This document shows, one piece after another, positions 23,660-34,714 of a stretch of DNA of 64,000 nucleotides; within the stretch, counting starts at the first letter, position 1; the number at the start of each line of letters is the position of its first letter. Origin of the DNA: Favolaschia claudopus. Its lineage: Eukaryota; Basidiomycota; Agaricomycetes; Agaricales; Mycenaceae. Location of the stretch: the NCBI GenBank assembly GCA_037176885.1, contig JAWWNJ010000016.1:1116001-1180000 (forward strand), given 5' to 3'. The position numbers and the translations under genes were made by a program. The notes beneath the pieces were generated by a model. That model had not been told where the DNA came from. It ran no database searches and saw only the letters and a list, made by a program, of their open reading frames with translations.

Positions 23660-26367
23660 ATGTCTAACTACTACGGCGCGGGTCCAAACCCGTCGTCCCA
23701 GAATCTCGTTTCGAGTCGTCCTCCCTCCGTCTCTTCCTATGCCCCGTCTCTCCCCAGCCAATCCAATCTTCGCGCCAGCTATGCCGGTACAGAAGACAGC
23801 CGGTATGCGCGAAACAACGGGAGTCGCCCCGGTTCAAGACAGGATACAGTGAGCGAGAAGGTGCGTTGTGGTTGATCAACCAGATATTTGTACTGGCTAA
23901 CATATATCGCCAGTATCATCTGCCACCGGACCCTACGACCTGGGGCATCGATACCTCCCGTCCTGAAGCAGATGATGCTCTGCACGATCCTTCGCGCGAC
24001 ACGAAGAAGCCGAGCAGGTTCGCTCTTCGTGGCGTTCGCAATATAGGCTGCCTCGTCGTTCTATGTCTGGCTATCGTCGGCCTTTTGTGCGTCTCAATTT
24101 CCAAGTTGTTTCGCGCTTTCGTTGCTGATTCTATTCCACAGCGTGGGTTACCCCGTAGCTCAGCATATCAAGAACTCGAACAAATCATCCTCCAATCTCG
24201 CAGCCAACGGCGGCAATGCGAACAATCAGCAAGTACCTCTCATTGGAAACTGGGGACTCATTGACTCGGATACCCCCAAGGTGATATCCTTTGCCTGTTG
24301 GACTCACTAGTCTAACGCGTCGACATCAGGACGCATACACCATAACCTCATTCAACGACCCCTCTCAAACCAACCTCAAGCTCGTCTTCAGCGATGAATT
24401 CAACACCGAAGGCCGGTCATTCTATCCTGGCGATGATCCATATTGGTATTATCTTCCACCAACCAGTGCTCGGATTTTACCACTCACTGCCTTTGCAGGG
24501 AAGCCGTGGATCTGCACTACTGGCAGACCCGAAATCTCGAATGGTGCGTCCCTGTGCGCATTGCTCCTCAAACTCAAAAGTAAAATTCACCCTTCACCCC
24601 ACCAGGTACGACCCTTCCGCGATCACGACACGCAGCGGTGCGCTCGAGATCAACCTCACGAAAGTCGCGGACCCGAGCACGAACCACGACCTCAGCTACA
24701 AGGGCGGCATGATGTCCACTTGGAACAAGGTATGCATGCCGTCCTCGCGCTTCCTATTCTTCATCGACGCTGACTCGCCTCCTCAGTTCTGCTTCACCGG
24801 TGGTCTTATCGTGGCGAATGTAATGCTGCCCGGCGCGACGAATGTCTTCGGTCTGTGGCCCGCCGTCTGGACCATGTGAGCAACGGCGCTTCCTGTTCCC
24901 GAAATGTCTCGTTGACCCGCTGGTGATGCGTTTCAGGGGAAATTTGGGTCGCGCCGGCTATGGCGCCTCGTTGGACGGCATGTGGCCGTATGTCTACGAC
25001 GAGTGCGATGTGGGGACGCTCTCGAACCAAACGTACGTCGTCCGTAGCCCCTACAGATCCACTGACCACTGATCGGCACGACGCTAGGTTTGAAGGTGGC
25101 CCGCCTGCAGCGCTCAACAGTGGCTCCTTCGACAACGGCAACAACGGTGTGCTTTCCTACCTTCCCGGCCAGCGTCTCTCTCGTTGCACCTGCCCCGGAG
25201 AGTCTCACCCCGGCCCCATCCATCAGTCGGACGGCTCGTATGTAGGACGCGCGGCCCCTGAAATTGATATCTTCGGTGCGTTTCCCTCCCTTTTTGCTCC
25301 GGAGTCTCGTGCAGAGCTGACGTATCTTGCTTGTTAATATCTAGAGGCCCAAGTGAGTTTACCCTTCCTACCGGCGCCCAACTGTCCCGGACGCTTACAT
25401 ACAACCCCGTAGATCGGTGGGACCGACGTCGCGCACGTCGGGCAGGTGTCGCAGTCCGTTCAGTACGCGCCTTTCAATAAGGCCTACCACTGGGATAACT
25501 CCTCCGCGAACCTGATTGTCGCGGACTTGGCGCTCTCACATCAAAATTCGTTCTCTGGCAATAACTTCCAGGAGGCTGCGTCGGTTGTTTCGACCACGAG
25601 TATGTTGTTTTGTTCTCTTACTCTTACTCGTAATTCAAACTCTTCCCTGCATCTTGCTGACTATCCGTGTGCTCCTAGACCAGTCGTGCTACCAGCTCAC
25701 GGGCCAATGCTTCAGCGTCCATGGCTTCGAGTACGTGCCCGGATACGATAATGCGGTGTGTTTTTTTCAGCTGGCTTTGAGTAGTGTGTAACCCTTGAGC
25801 TGATTTTCTTTTGCTTGTAGTATATCACCTGGATCACGAACAACAAAATGACATGGACCCTCAATGCTGCTGGTATGGGCGCCGACAAAGACACAGGTAT
25901 CGCAGCCCGCCCGATCACGGATGAGCCGCTGGTGCGTACAGTCTTCTTTCCTTATAATATCTTCTGGTGCTTATGTTCCTTGATTCTAGTACATTATCGC
26001 GAAGTGGGTCCTTCCTTCTTCCCTTATACTCACTCACCTTCCCTGTATGATTCTTTCTTCAGCTTGGGCATCTCGGAAGCCTTCGGCTTCGTCGACTACG
26101 AACATCTCACGTTCCCTGCGACGATGCGTATCGACTACATACGCGTATACCAGCATCCGGATAAGATTAACATCGGGTGCGACCCGCCGGAGAGGCCGAC
26201 TGCCAAGTATATCGAAACGTGAGTTGTCCTTTTTTCTTCTTTCCCCCTTGTTTTGGCGTTAAAGGGTAACTAGGTACCTCGGCGCGTATATGGATGCGAA
26301 CCTGACGACGTGGGTGGACGATTACAAGCAGAAGATACCCAAGAACAAGCTCATCGACCAGTGTTGA
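23660..26367 (+). CDS. SKN1/KRE6-family beta-glucan synthesis protein, copy B (GH16-like)
   Basis: Paralogue of copy A with the same exon plan. The start [19 protein letters not shown] is followed by a Ser/Arg-rich cytosolic tail. Exon 2 ([20 protein letters not shown]) leads to the TM ([14 protein letters not shown]), whose exon joins to [20 protein letters not shown]. The lumenal part contains [20 protein letters not shown] and [15 protein letters not shown], and the catalytic motif APEIDIFEA keeps all three acidic residues. [20 protein letters not shown] precedes the C-terminus [18 protein letters not shown] with stop at 26365-26367. Introns are short and sit at positions matching copy A. 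Both copies keep intact frames, which argues for selection on both. Confidence 0.87.
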
Positions 26368-26617
26368 TGTCGGTCGAGTGGATGTGCATGTTCTGCCAGT
26401 GCCCTGTAAAACGGGGATCCCCATAGTTGCTCGTGGATGTAGCTATGCTGAAGTCACAATTTGCTGGACACTTTATTACTCACATCGTGCTGCCTGTATG
26501 TATTCTTGTGGGTAGGAAGAATCAGGAATACATAATTTGGATTTCTTTGACAATTGATGCGAGTCGATGGGTATACTAAGTACATGCAATTGGTATATGG
26601 TAATATTGGTATGTACC

Positions 26618-28956
26618 TCACGACGGATAATTTGGTGGAGTCTCGTCCTCATCCCAATTATGACCCCGCAAGCGTTCATTAAGAATGCGTACGAGTTCCT
26701 CGGTGGGAAGGTCGGAGGGAGGCGACGCGGCGGATGAGGAACCCTCGCTAGCCGAATTGGTGGCGACCACCGCTGGTTGAGGCGGCCTCGGCGGAACCCG
26801 TGCCCCAGCGCGCTTGGAGATAGGTCCGCGTACCGTTTCACTCGCAGGTGGTGGTCCGCTGCCGCCACCACCGGGTGCATCCCTCGCGTGTTTCCCCGGT
26901 CGTCGAATATTTCTCCAGGCGCCGAATGGGCTGACGGATGGGGAGGAGCTTGACCCGGAATTGCTTCGTGATTGACGGCGGCGAATGAACCAGATGAGGA
27001 GAACACATGTCATGAGGGCGATGGTTGCAAGGATGCTAGCAATTATCGCCACTGTCTTCTTTGAGGACTTGCTCTGCTGAGGGGGACTCGGGGTCATGGC
27101 GGGTGAACCGGATGGTGACGGTAATAGCATTGAGGACGGTAATGGCATCGAGGTTGTAGAAGAATTGGGGGGGTTGCTGATGGTGATCGCGCCAATGAAA
27201 GCAGCGATGGCGTTGGACTGATTCGTTGGATAGAACGCTGAGCTGGGAGGACCTGGCCAAGAGTTCGAATAGATATTCGTTCCATTGGTGGTCGCAAGGT
27301 CGACTACAGCGTTGAACTAAAGGAATTATCAGCGACGAAAGGCAAACCATTACCCGAGGGAAACCTCACCTGCACGCCGATATATTGAGCGATGTCATCT
27401 TGATATTCTGGTGTCGAATTGCGTTCGTAGAGGGTTGCGAGAGAGCGCATAAGGTAGACATCTGAGATCTATGTAAGTCGACATGGTATATGAGTTGAGG
27501 ACATTTACCTCCGAATGTAAGGACCCCATCTGGCTGCTGCCAAACTTGATTCGGAATGGTTGCGCTCACGATTCTGCTGAGGCTGCACGCGCTTTTCAGA
27601 GTGTATGTGGGAAAGAGAGTCAGACACTGACAGGTTTTGAATAGCAGGATCCTTGGTGATCGAATAAAGAACCGCGAGTCCCTCCATAACCAGCCCGGGA
27701 TTGGGGGTCACTGCGTCCGAGTTACTTGCACAAGAGGCGTTCGCTGCACTAGCGATCTGGTCTTGTACCTGAGAATTGCCGGTGATCAGGTTGGCTTGAA
27801 GGAAGCCTGCGCTATCGTCGGCCGCCGCAAGATACATTGTCCGTTCTGCCGAGTCGGGTGTCGACTCGGCTAGCAGGGCAGATAGACTGGCATCCTCGTC
27901 AATGTCTGAGAGAGTGAAAGATGCAATTCCACATACGCGAGAAAACTTCTAGGGCGCAAGACTTATAAGATGTACAAACATTTGAAGGATCATGTAAGAA
28001 ACTCACCCGGTTCCAAGCGTCGCTATGCCATCGCTATCCGGATACGTGTTCTAACCATAGTGAGTTCGTATATGTATGCGAGAGAGGCAGATGCCTGACC
28101 CAATACGTTCCACCTGACATTGAGCCTGCTCGTATTCAATTTCGCGCCTCTGAATGGGAATGAATGCACTTACGCTCGTGGCATTCCTTTGCGATGCTCA
28201 TGTTTTTGACGCTCGTCTTTCCGGCAGCCACTTGAGATGCGGAAAGCGTATACGCCCGACCAAAGTACCACGACTGAATAGCATAGTTGCGGAAGACTGG
28301 ATCGTTGTACGCCGCATATGCTTTTACTGCTGCATGACCGTAAGACCTGTGTTAGTGTGCTTCATTGAGTGCTGAAGAGCCGAAGCAGAGAAGAGCGTAC
28401 AGGGCAAAATCCAGCTGAGAGAAGGCAACGAGTTAGGAGAAGGAAAACGAAGGTGAAATGAAAGTCCTGACGCTATGTAGGGTGATGAGCTTACGAACAT
28501 GAGAGATGACATGATTCGCACAAGATATCCGAGAAATTGTTCGCTCTATAAGGTGCCTTCAGAAAAAAGTCTTTCAAAGTGTCTGGATAGTTCGTTCTAT
28601 TTGTTGCAGTATCCAGTTCAGCCATTTGCGAAAACAGCTGCGCAGCATATCCCAGGGAGTTCCCTGTACGTATGTGCTTCAATATGATTCTCGGAGCAGC
28701 AAGCCACGGATGCCACGCTGACCAGTGAATGTCGCATTGGAATCCAGCATACTGATGGCCTTTTCCACGGCTGCATCGGCGAGGCTTATTCTGTCTGCGA
28801 CCGAGGTTGTGATGTTGGGTTTCTGTCGAGAGGATGAGAATGAATGCCCCGGCAAACGTGTGTGGAGAGACGAACCCTCCAAGATGGTAAAGCGAGAGGT
28901 CCGGCCCGGCAAGACGACAAGAAGTACAGAGACAAAAGGAGGGGAAGAAATTGCAT
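26618..28956 (-). CDS. GH76-like six-hairpin glycosidase with C-terminal membrane anchor
   Basis: Cell-wall-directed protein of the GH76 (endo-1,6-alpha-mannanase/DFG5-DCW1) group as found in mushrooms. The proposed start MQFLPLLLSLYFLSSCRA is a signal peptide. Exons continue KPNITTSVADRISLADAAVE, NSLGYAAQLFSQMAELDTAT, DFALYALLCFGS, AAVKAYAAYNDPVFRNYAIQ, SWYFGRAYTLSASQVAAGKT, ASFTLSDIDEDASLSALLAE, MYLAAADDSAGFLQANLITG and NIYSNSWPGPPSSAFYPTNQ. A Pro/Ser linker is followed by a TM (VAIIASILATIALMTCVLLI) and a basic stop-transfer (RRRQSRS). The cytosolic tail is Pro-rich and ends DEDETPPNYPS. About 13 introns. A classical yeast DFG5 is GPI-anchored; here a true TM plus a roughly 115-residue tail replaces it. 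Confidence 0.68.
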
Positions 28957-30457
28957 GCGGAGCAGAGAGTCAGAAGCGAAGGAATGGAAAGGATTTGAGG
29001 GGGCAACTTCAAGTCCTGTGCTGATTGGAACGACACCAGGCATCTAGCTAACCTTAGCCAACTGCATAGATCCTGATCGTTGTTTTCAAAGAGAAGGTGA
29101 GATCAAGGTGAGATTGAGATATTCAAGGCTGGGGCAAATGATGAATGTCCAGATGCGCGAGAACATTGACGATCATACTGGGGCAACGATGAACCCGGCT
29201 CAGATCTGAGAAAATTTGACGATCATCTCATCGGTGAGAGAAGGATGTGAGAGGTGTGGTGCAGATATACACCTCAAACAGTGGGGAGAGGAACCATCTT
29301 TCCGTTCACCCGAAGAAACGTCCAATGCCAGTGGTTGAATGCATTTAGAATGCATGCAAAAAAACTTCATAGCAACGCAGTAACCAGTTAAACTTGAATG
29401 CGTGAGTTTGAGTAATGAACAAGTGGGTGGCGTGAAGGCGGGCCAGGGGGGAAAGAGAGATAGAAAGAACTGGGAATGGGCGCCTCAAATTCGAGCGGAG
29501 TGGGTACTTAGTTTGACTGAGACTCGTAAACTTGTCGCTCTGATGTGCTGACTAAGCGACCAGACACGGTCAGGTGATCGTGACACTCGCTTTTTGCCCC
29601 GTTCGCTTGACTGAAATACGGTGCTTTCACTAATTAAACCCCCAAGGTAGTACACTTATCCAAAACCCTGCCACGTATTGCGCGAAGTATCCTCCATCAT
29701 AGAAACCCTCCCTCATAGAAACCCTCCCTCCGATCATTAATATTCCACCCAGCTTTCAATTTTCGTTCTCAGGCAGTGTATAACCAATGGTGAGTCTTTT
29801 TGCCATTCGCTGGTTTGAGCTGCACCTGTAGTAAGTTCGAAATGAAACACCACTCTAAGGGTGTGCGACAGCCTGAGCCTACATAGCTCAAGTACTGTTG
29901 GGATTCGAGACTGGTCATTTTTCACTGGCACCTCCCAGACTTGGTCCTTGTTAGGCAGTTTAATCTGAACAAAAATCAGGATCAGGGGAGTGCAGGTATC
30001 AAATTCGAAGGAGGAGGGGTGAACCATGAGTTGAATACCAGGTCCACCCGCATGATCAACAGCGAATACTCTACTCCAACTTTGAAGGGCCTTCACCCGC
30101 GATGAGGCGGTCTTAGATCAATTGCAGACATAATGGGATGGTCTTGAGTTAATGGTTTAGAAGAAAATCAAATGTTTTACCGTGGTATTGTCGATAGTCA
30201 ACTATTTTCCGGCAGCTCAATGGCTGAAAATCCACGTATCCGTGTCGCCACCTGTCCCAGTTGAAAGCGTATACGTGCAATTCGTTGAGGAGGACATTTA
30301 TTTCAAGTATGAATATGAAAGAGAATTTGATCCTCCCCTAGTCCTCGTGATCGACGTGCTTCGTTGTCGACCGCGTTGGTCCTTGGTAGCTACATTGTTG
30401 ATGAGGAGTTGATGGAGCAGGGTGTGCGCGAAGGACGTGCTCCAGCAGGAGGTACCC
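28957..30457. other. Intergenic 1.5 kb before the transposon-like element
   Basis: No recognised gene. A 119-codon minus-strand frame (29737-30096, containing LRLSHTLRVVFHFELTTGA) and a 76-codon plus-strand frame (30182-30412) are unsupported. A perfect 16-bp tandem pair (TCATAGAAACCCTCCC) lies at 29697-29728. Confidence 0.4.
29697..29728. repeat. Two perfect 16-bp tandem copies
   Basis: TCATAGAAACCCTCCC occurs twice head to tail. Probably a replication-slippage product with no evident function. Confidence 0.9.
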
Positions 30458-30640
30458 CATCAGCAATACCTGGGCCCGCTATGTAGCGCTACGTAGCGGC
30501 TGTAGAGCCCTGTAGTTGCTGTAGCAACCGTAGAGAAGGGTACCCTTTCTGTAGAGCTCTGTAAAATGCCCCAAATCTACATAGTTCTCTGTAGCATGCC
30601 CGTAGAGGCCCGTAGAACCCTGTAGATTTTCCTCACCACA
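30458..30640 (+). repeat. Left end: terminal repeat plus GTAG motif array
   Basis: CATCAGCAAT followed by repeated CTGTAG/CGTAG units, for example CTGTAGAG, CTGTAGTT, CTGTAGCA and CGTAGAGG, with irregular 8-20 bp spacing. Confidence 0.65.
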
Positions 30641-30725
30641 CGAAAAAAAAATGAAAAATTAAAAATTTATTCATCGACTCATGCAGGGGATACGGGACAG
30701 AAGTGAAAGGCAAAGAATTTTATTA

Positions 30726-31800
30726 CTACAGACATACAGTACATCTTGTAGTATTCAAGGGGTAGGGAAGGTTTTGGTTCCGTTTGGGGGAATCGAGGGG
30801 CGGGATGGGGAAGTGGCGGCGTGGTGGTACAGAGTGACGTGGACGTTCGGGTAGTCGGGTCAAGCGGCGGGCTCGGCGCATGTGCATGCTGGTGCTGTGG
30901 GAAAGGTAGATATTACGCTGCGAAGGAATTGTCAGTGCAGATATCGATAGGATAGCGGCTGACACACATTCGTTGGCGCTACGACGTGTCCGACGTGTTG
31001 CAATGTAGAAGCTGCGGCTGCGGGTGTTGGAACGAGAACGGCGGGGTCAGCGTATGTCGAGGAGGTGAGTGGCAACGCGAGGACGGCGACAGCGGAGTTT
31101 TTGTCGAGATCGGTGTATACGGCAAGCGGCTGAGGTGGCGAGGCGGGTTGTCGAGGGGTGAGATGGTGAGAGTCAAGTGTATCATATGGGCAAGGCCGAC
31201 GTCTTGAGCGTCGGCATCGAGCGAGTTCTGGGAATAAACACGATAAATTGAGTTCTGAGAACTAATGGTGAGCAATAGTTGCAATTACGAGCGGGACATA
31301 CATTGTAATCCCAATACCCCGTTATCACCACTCTAACTTGCAAAGATTTGTTAGTGAGCCCAACAATTATTCATGTGCTACGTACTGTAAAAGAGGCAGA
31401 CATTCAGTCATATGTATAATATGTATTGAATGGAGCCGCAAACGTACCGGAGAATGTTTTTCAAGGAGCCACAATACCACCGTCAAGAACTGACAAGCGC
31501 GTTAAGTGAGTCCGAGACGAAGAGAAAAGCCGTCCAGCGTACCCAAAGAGAGAGCCATTCTCCAAGTATACTGTTAATTAGGGGATGAGCTGATATGGTC
31601 GCCGGACTGCATGAGGAGAAGAGGAACAGAACTAGGTGGAGAGCGCCAAGACAAAAATGAAGTGAGTGCACATCAACAGACGGACAGAGAGCACCAACCT
31701 ATACTGCAGCGATGACTCTGCCGCGGTCACCGCAACTAGGTCGATGCCCATATACATGAGGGAGCACGTCGACGCCAGCGAGGTGGGCGTAAACGACAAA
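30726..31800 (-). CDS. Possible multi-exon gene inside the element, unrecognised
   Basis: Several minus-strand segments read like exons separated by plausible GT..AG introns: MYMGIDLVAVTAAESSLQ, FLTVVLWLLEKHSP (ending at a GTACGT donor), LRVVITGYWDYNV, then a Pro/Ala-rich block containing VYTDLDKNSAVAVLALPLTS and a final block ending EYYKMYCMSV. The hydrophobic parts suggest a membrane protein. No complete frame could be assembled and no transposase motif is visible. Boundaries are approximate. Confidence 0.25.
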
Positions 31801-31900
31801 AGAGATTATAGAAGAGAGACGAACGAGGCCAACAATTAGAAGTGGATGATGGTGGAAGGAAAGGAAGGGAGGCGAGAGACAAATATTTGTTTCGAACCAA

Positions 31901-31968
31901 AGTCACGAAGTCATGTGCTTGTGACTTCGTGACTGATGTGCGGACTTGGAGAATTTTCACCAAGTCCG
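31901..31968. repeat. Two adjacent perfect hairpins inside the element
   Basis: AGTCACGAAGTCA (31901-31913) pairs with TGACTTCGTGACT (31922-31934) across an 8-nt loop. CGGACTTGG (31941-31949) pairs with CCAAGTCCG (31960-31968) across 10 nt. They are 6 bp apart and near the middle of the element. Confidence 0.85.
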
Positions 31969-32163
31969 TTGTCCCGATTCTCGCTCTAGCCGCCATGTTT
32001 CTCCCCGTTCTCCGCCTTAACCGCCAAAGCGACTCTCGGCTACTTGTGCTCTGTTACCTAGTTGCTGCCGTTGTCTGTTCAGCTACCGACGACACCACAG
32101 CGGCTGTCAGTCATCAAGGCTAAGGCGACATCGACGCTGGTCCCGCCGAGCACAGCGTCTGCG

Positions 32164-33042
32164 ATGGACTCGACTGGCGGCGACCTCCCACCGACCCCTG
32201 TGCTTAAAATGGCTCCCGACGTGCATCTTCCCGGCGCATTCTACGCCGGCGAGGCGGGCGAGTCGTTCATTGCTCGTGCGGGGGATTATTTTTGTCCGTC
32301 TTTCCATCCTCTCGCTTTCTCTCACTCCAGAGTACTGACTCGCCTCTAGGGTTTTTTTTTTCAGTGCTCGCGATTTGACCCAGCGCCGAGCTCAGCGTTG
32401 TCGTCGTCTCGACCTCCGCCGCTGCCGCTACCGACGACATCAAGACAGATGTCTCAGACGCAGATCCCCCCCCGCAGCGGCTGACGACCACCCCCCTACC
32501 TTCATCTTATCCCCCCCTCTGTCAACGTTCTCGTCAGCCCGAATAAATTCCTCGCCGGCTCAGAGTCGGAGAAGCTCACGTCATCCAACGTCGACGACGC
32601 CCCCCACTTCTGCTCGCGGCCCCGGCGCCGTCGAGACCGAGCCCGTCCAGCCCACCACGTCCCTCCCACCCGACAACACCCCCATTCTCCTCCCACCCAC
32701 GCCCTTCACTTCCCATGTGATCTTCCCCAATCACACCTATACTGAAAACGACCACCAGCGAAACTTGATCTCGGCGCCGACTGCCGCCACATCTTTACTC
32801 CTTCGGCGCTTTCTGTAGCTACCAACGAGACGAGCTACGTGCTCGCTGCTCTCGCCGTTTACCTATGCGGAGCAGGGATGCATGCACCCCCCGGCGTCGT
32901 TTACCCCAATGCCGTCTGTTTCGAGGAATGACAAAGTGCTCCATGGCCACAAGAGGGATAGCGATACAAACATGTTGGGCGGGGAGGGCGAGAATGCAGA
33001 GAAACTGGTGGAAGACAACGAGCGCGACAGTGTCAATGTGTG
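32164..33042 (+). pseudogene. Coding-like relic or multi-exon gene inside the element
   Basis: Coding-like blocks on the plus strand: MDSTGGDLPPTPVLKMAPDV with VHLPGAFYAGEAGESFIARA (32164-32295), LDLGADCRHIFTPSALSVAT with TSYVLAALAVYLCGAGMHAP (about 32765-32890), and VLHGHKRDSDTNMLGGEGEN ending ERDSVNV (about 32935-33042). The last two blocks are in different frames with no convincing intron between them, and Pro/Thr-rich low-complexity sequence lies between the first two. This suggests decay. No family recognised. Confidence 0.25.
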
Positions 33043-33599
33043 AAAGGAGCATGAGATATCAGGCGCGCAGGGGGTAAAAGTGCGGGCGGTGTTGATTACG
33101 GGGGTAGAGGAGGGAGAGGCGCAGGCGGATGTTATAGGGAGCGGGGTCAGGGTTGGGAAGGAGAAGACCAAAGGGAAGGAGACGGGGGATGCGGCGGGGT
33201 GCGTGGTACAAGCGGGCGCACACTAATCCGTCCCAGGGGGGGTGGAATGAGGCCGAAGGCGGGGGGAGCCTGCCGTTGTGGTTGGGCTGGGCGGGCGAGG
33301 GTAGCGGTGCGTGTCATGAGGTGATTGTACGTCGGCGAGGACATGCATATGTCCGCTTGTACCACTACCGACCATCTATAGATTCCAGTTCGTTCTATGT
33401 TACATTCTTTGATTTGCTTATTCAATGTATTCATGGATGCATTTGTTATATTTGTTTGAGGACGGATTCGAATCTTTTGGCCTCAATTCGGCGTATTCGA
33501 AAACTGAAGCGGTTACCCTTGCGGCGAGTGGCGTGCCGATTTCAAGGCATGACGCCGTGGCGGCGGCGCCTCACTGCTGCATGGTAAGTGGAGGCCGGG

Positions 33600-33767
33600 T
33601 CAGAGAATAAATGGACGGCACCCTACGGAGAACTACAGAGGTGCCCCATTTCTACAGAGAGCTACGGAGAGGCCGCGGATCTACATACAGCTACGTAAGT
33701 CGGCCTGGATCTACCGCAGGCTACGGCTGCTACCGGCTTCTAGGGCAAAAACCCGGGATTGCTGATG
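33600..33767 (-). repeat. Right end: inverted GTAG motif array plus terminal repeat
   Basis: On the minus strand the sequence starts CATCAGCAAT and continues with GGTAGCAGCCGTAGCC, CTGTATGTAGATCC, CTCTCTGTAGAAATG and CTCTGTAGTTCTCCGTAGG. It mirrors the left array but is not an exact inverted copy. Confidence 0.65.
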
Positions 33768-34714
33768 CCCACACCGTGACTGTCTCCTGCGGCAGCGATG
33801 GAAACTATTACATAGCAGCTATCACCGCCTTGGGGCACACATTATTACCCCCGTCAGCCTGTGATTTTTTTGTTTAGGCTCGGCTCGAGGGTGCCAGGGA
33901 CTACTGTCTTTCCCGGTCCTCGTTCACGTCGACCACCACCATCTCGCGCACCTTTCTTTCGGCCATGCTTCGCGTCCATTTTTCTTTAGCGCTTGGGTAG
34001 AATTGGTGGCCTGCGGCGCATGCCCCGCTCCCTTTTCTTCCGCTCTCCCTCGCGCCCACAGCTCGCTTGCATCACCTCCATGCCCCTACGGGACCCACTA
34101 CGACGCGTAGAGAAATTTCCAGAAGCTCTCCCCCGTCGTACTCCGTCTGTAGTCGTCGCCGAAGGCGACTCGACTAGGTATTATCCACCTCGTTTCGTGG
34201 TTTCCTCCTACCGTACACGCGCTCCCTCTTAGCCAAGTCGCCAGGTACCTCTTCTGGCATGCATAGTATTAATGCGGAGTCGGCTATTCGACAACGCGAC
34301 AATTCGAATCGGAATATAGCTTGGCATGAGCTCATCAACCGGCAATTACCGATTCTTGATCTTTACCTCGTCTAGCTGTGGACTTCAAGCTGACTTTTGA
34401 GTCTATACTTAACTGTGCCTCAAACGTCCGTGTTCCTGTACGTGTACGCGATGCCGCCTCGGATAACCTTGGGTCAACATTGAGCGCGCTGCCCGCGAAA
34501 AAGGGACGCACCGTCCACGCTGAGATCCGCTGCCGTCGCAAGCGGTTCGGTTGGGGTCCTAGGCCTGTGATTCGACAACCATTTCTGCGCTATCCATTGC
34601 AGGCAACCCAAGTGACATGTCGTGACGCATCGCTCCTAATTCCAATATGTACCCCAACGCGTGTCGGATCTTGAAGTATATAACGCAAGCGCGTTTAGCT
34701 CCCGCTCCCCCACA
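33768..34714. other. Intergenic before CYP53
   Basis: About 950 bp, no recognised gene. The 98-codon plus frame at 34378-34674 has no support. The sequence just before 34715 (TATATAA near 34677-34683) is a candidate TATA element for the P450. Confidence 0.4.

Larger units (their letters stand above)
30458..33767. mobile_element. Transposon-like element with inverted ends and GTAG subterminal arrays
   Basis: CATCAGCAAT at 30458-30467 is matched in inverted orientation by ATTGCTGATG at 33758-33767. Inside each end, within about 160 bp, are dense copies of (C/T)NGTAG: about 11 on the plus strand at the left end and about 9 on the minus strand at the right end. CCC flanks both ends (30455-30457 and 33768-33770) and could be a 3-bp target duplication, but this is weak. 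Short inverted ends plus oppositely oriented subterminal motif arrays are what a DNA transposase recognises. No transposase was identified inside the 3.3 kb, so it is either non-autonomous, decayed, or of an unrecognised type. Confidence 0.55.
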
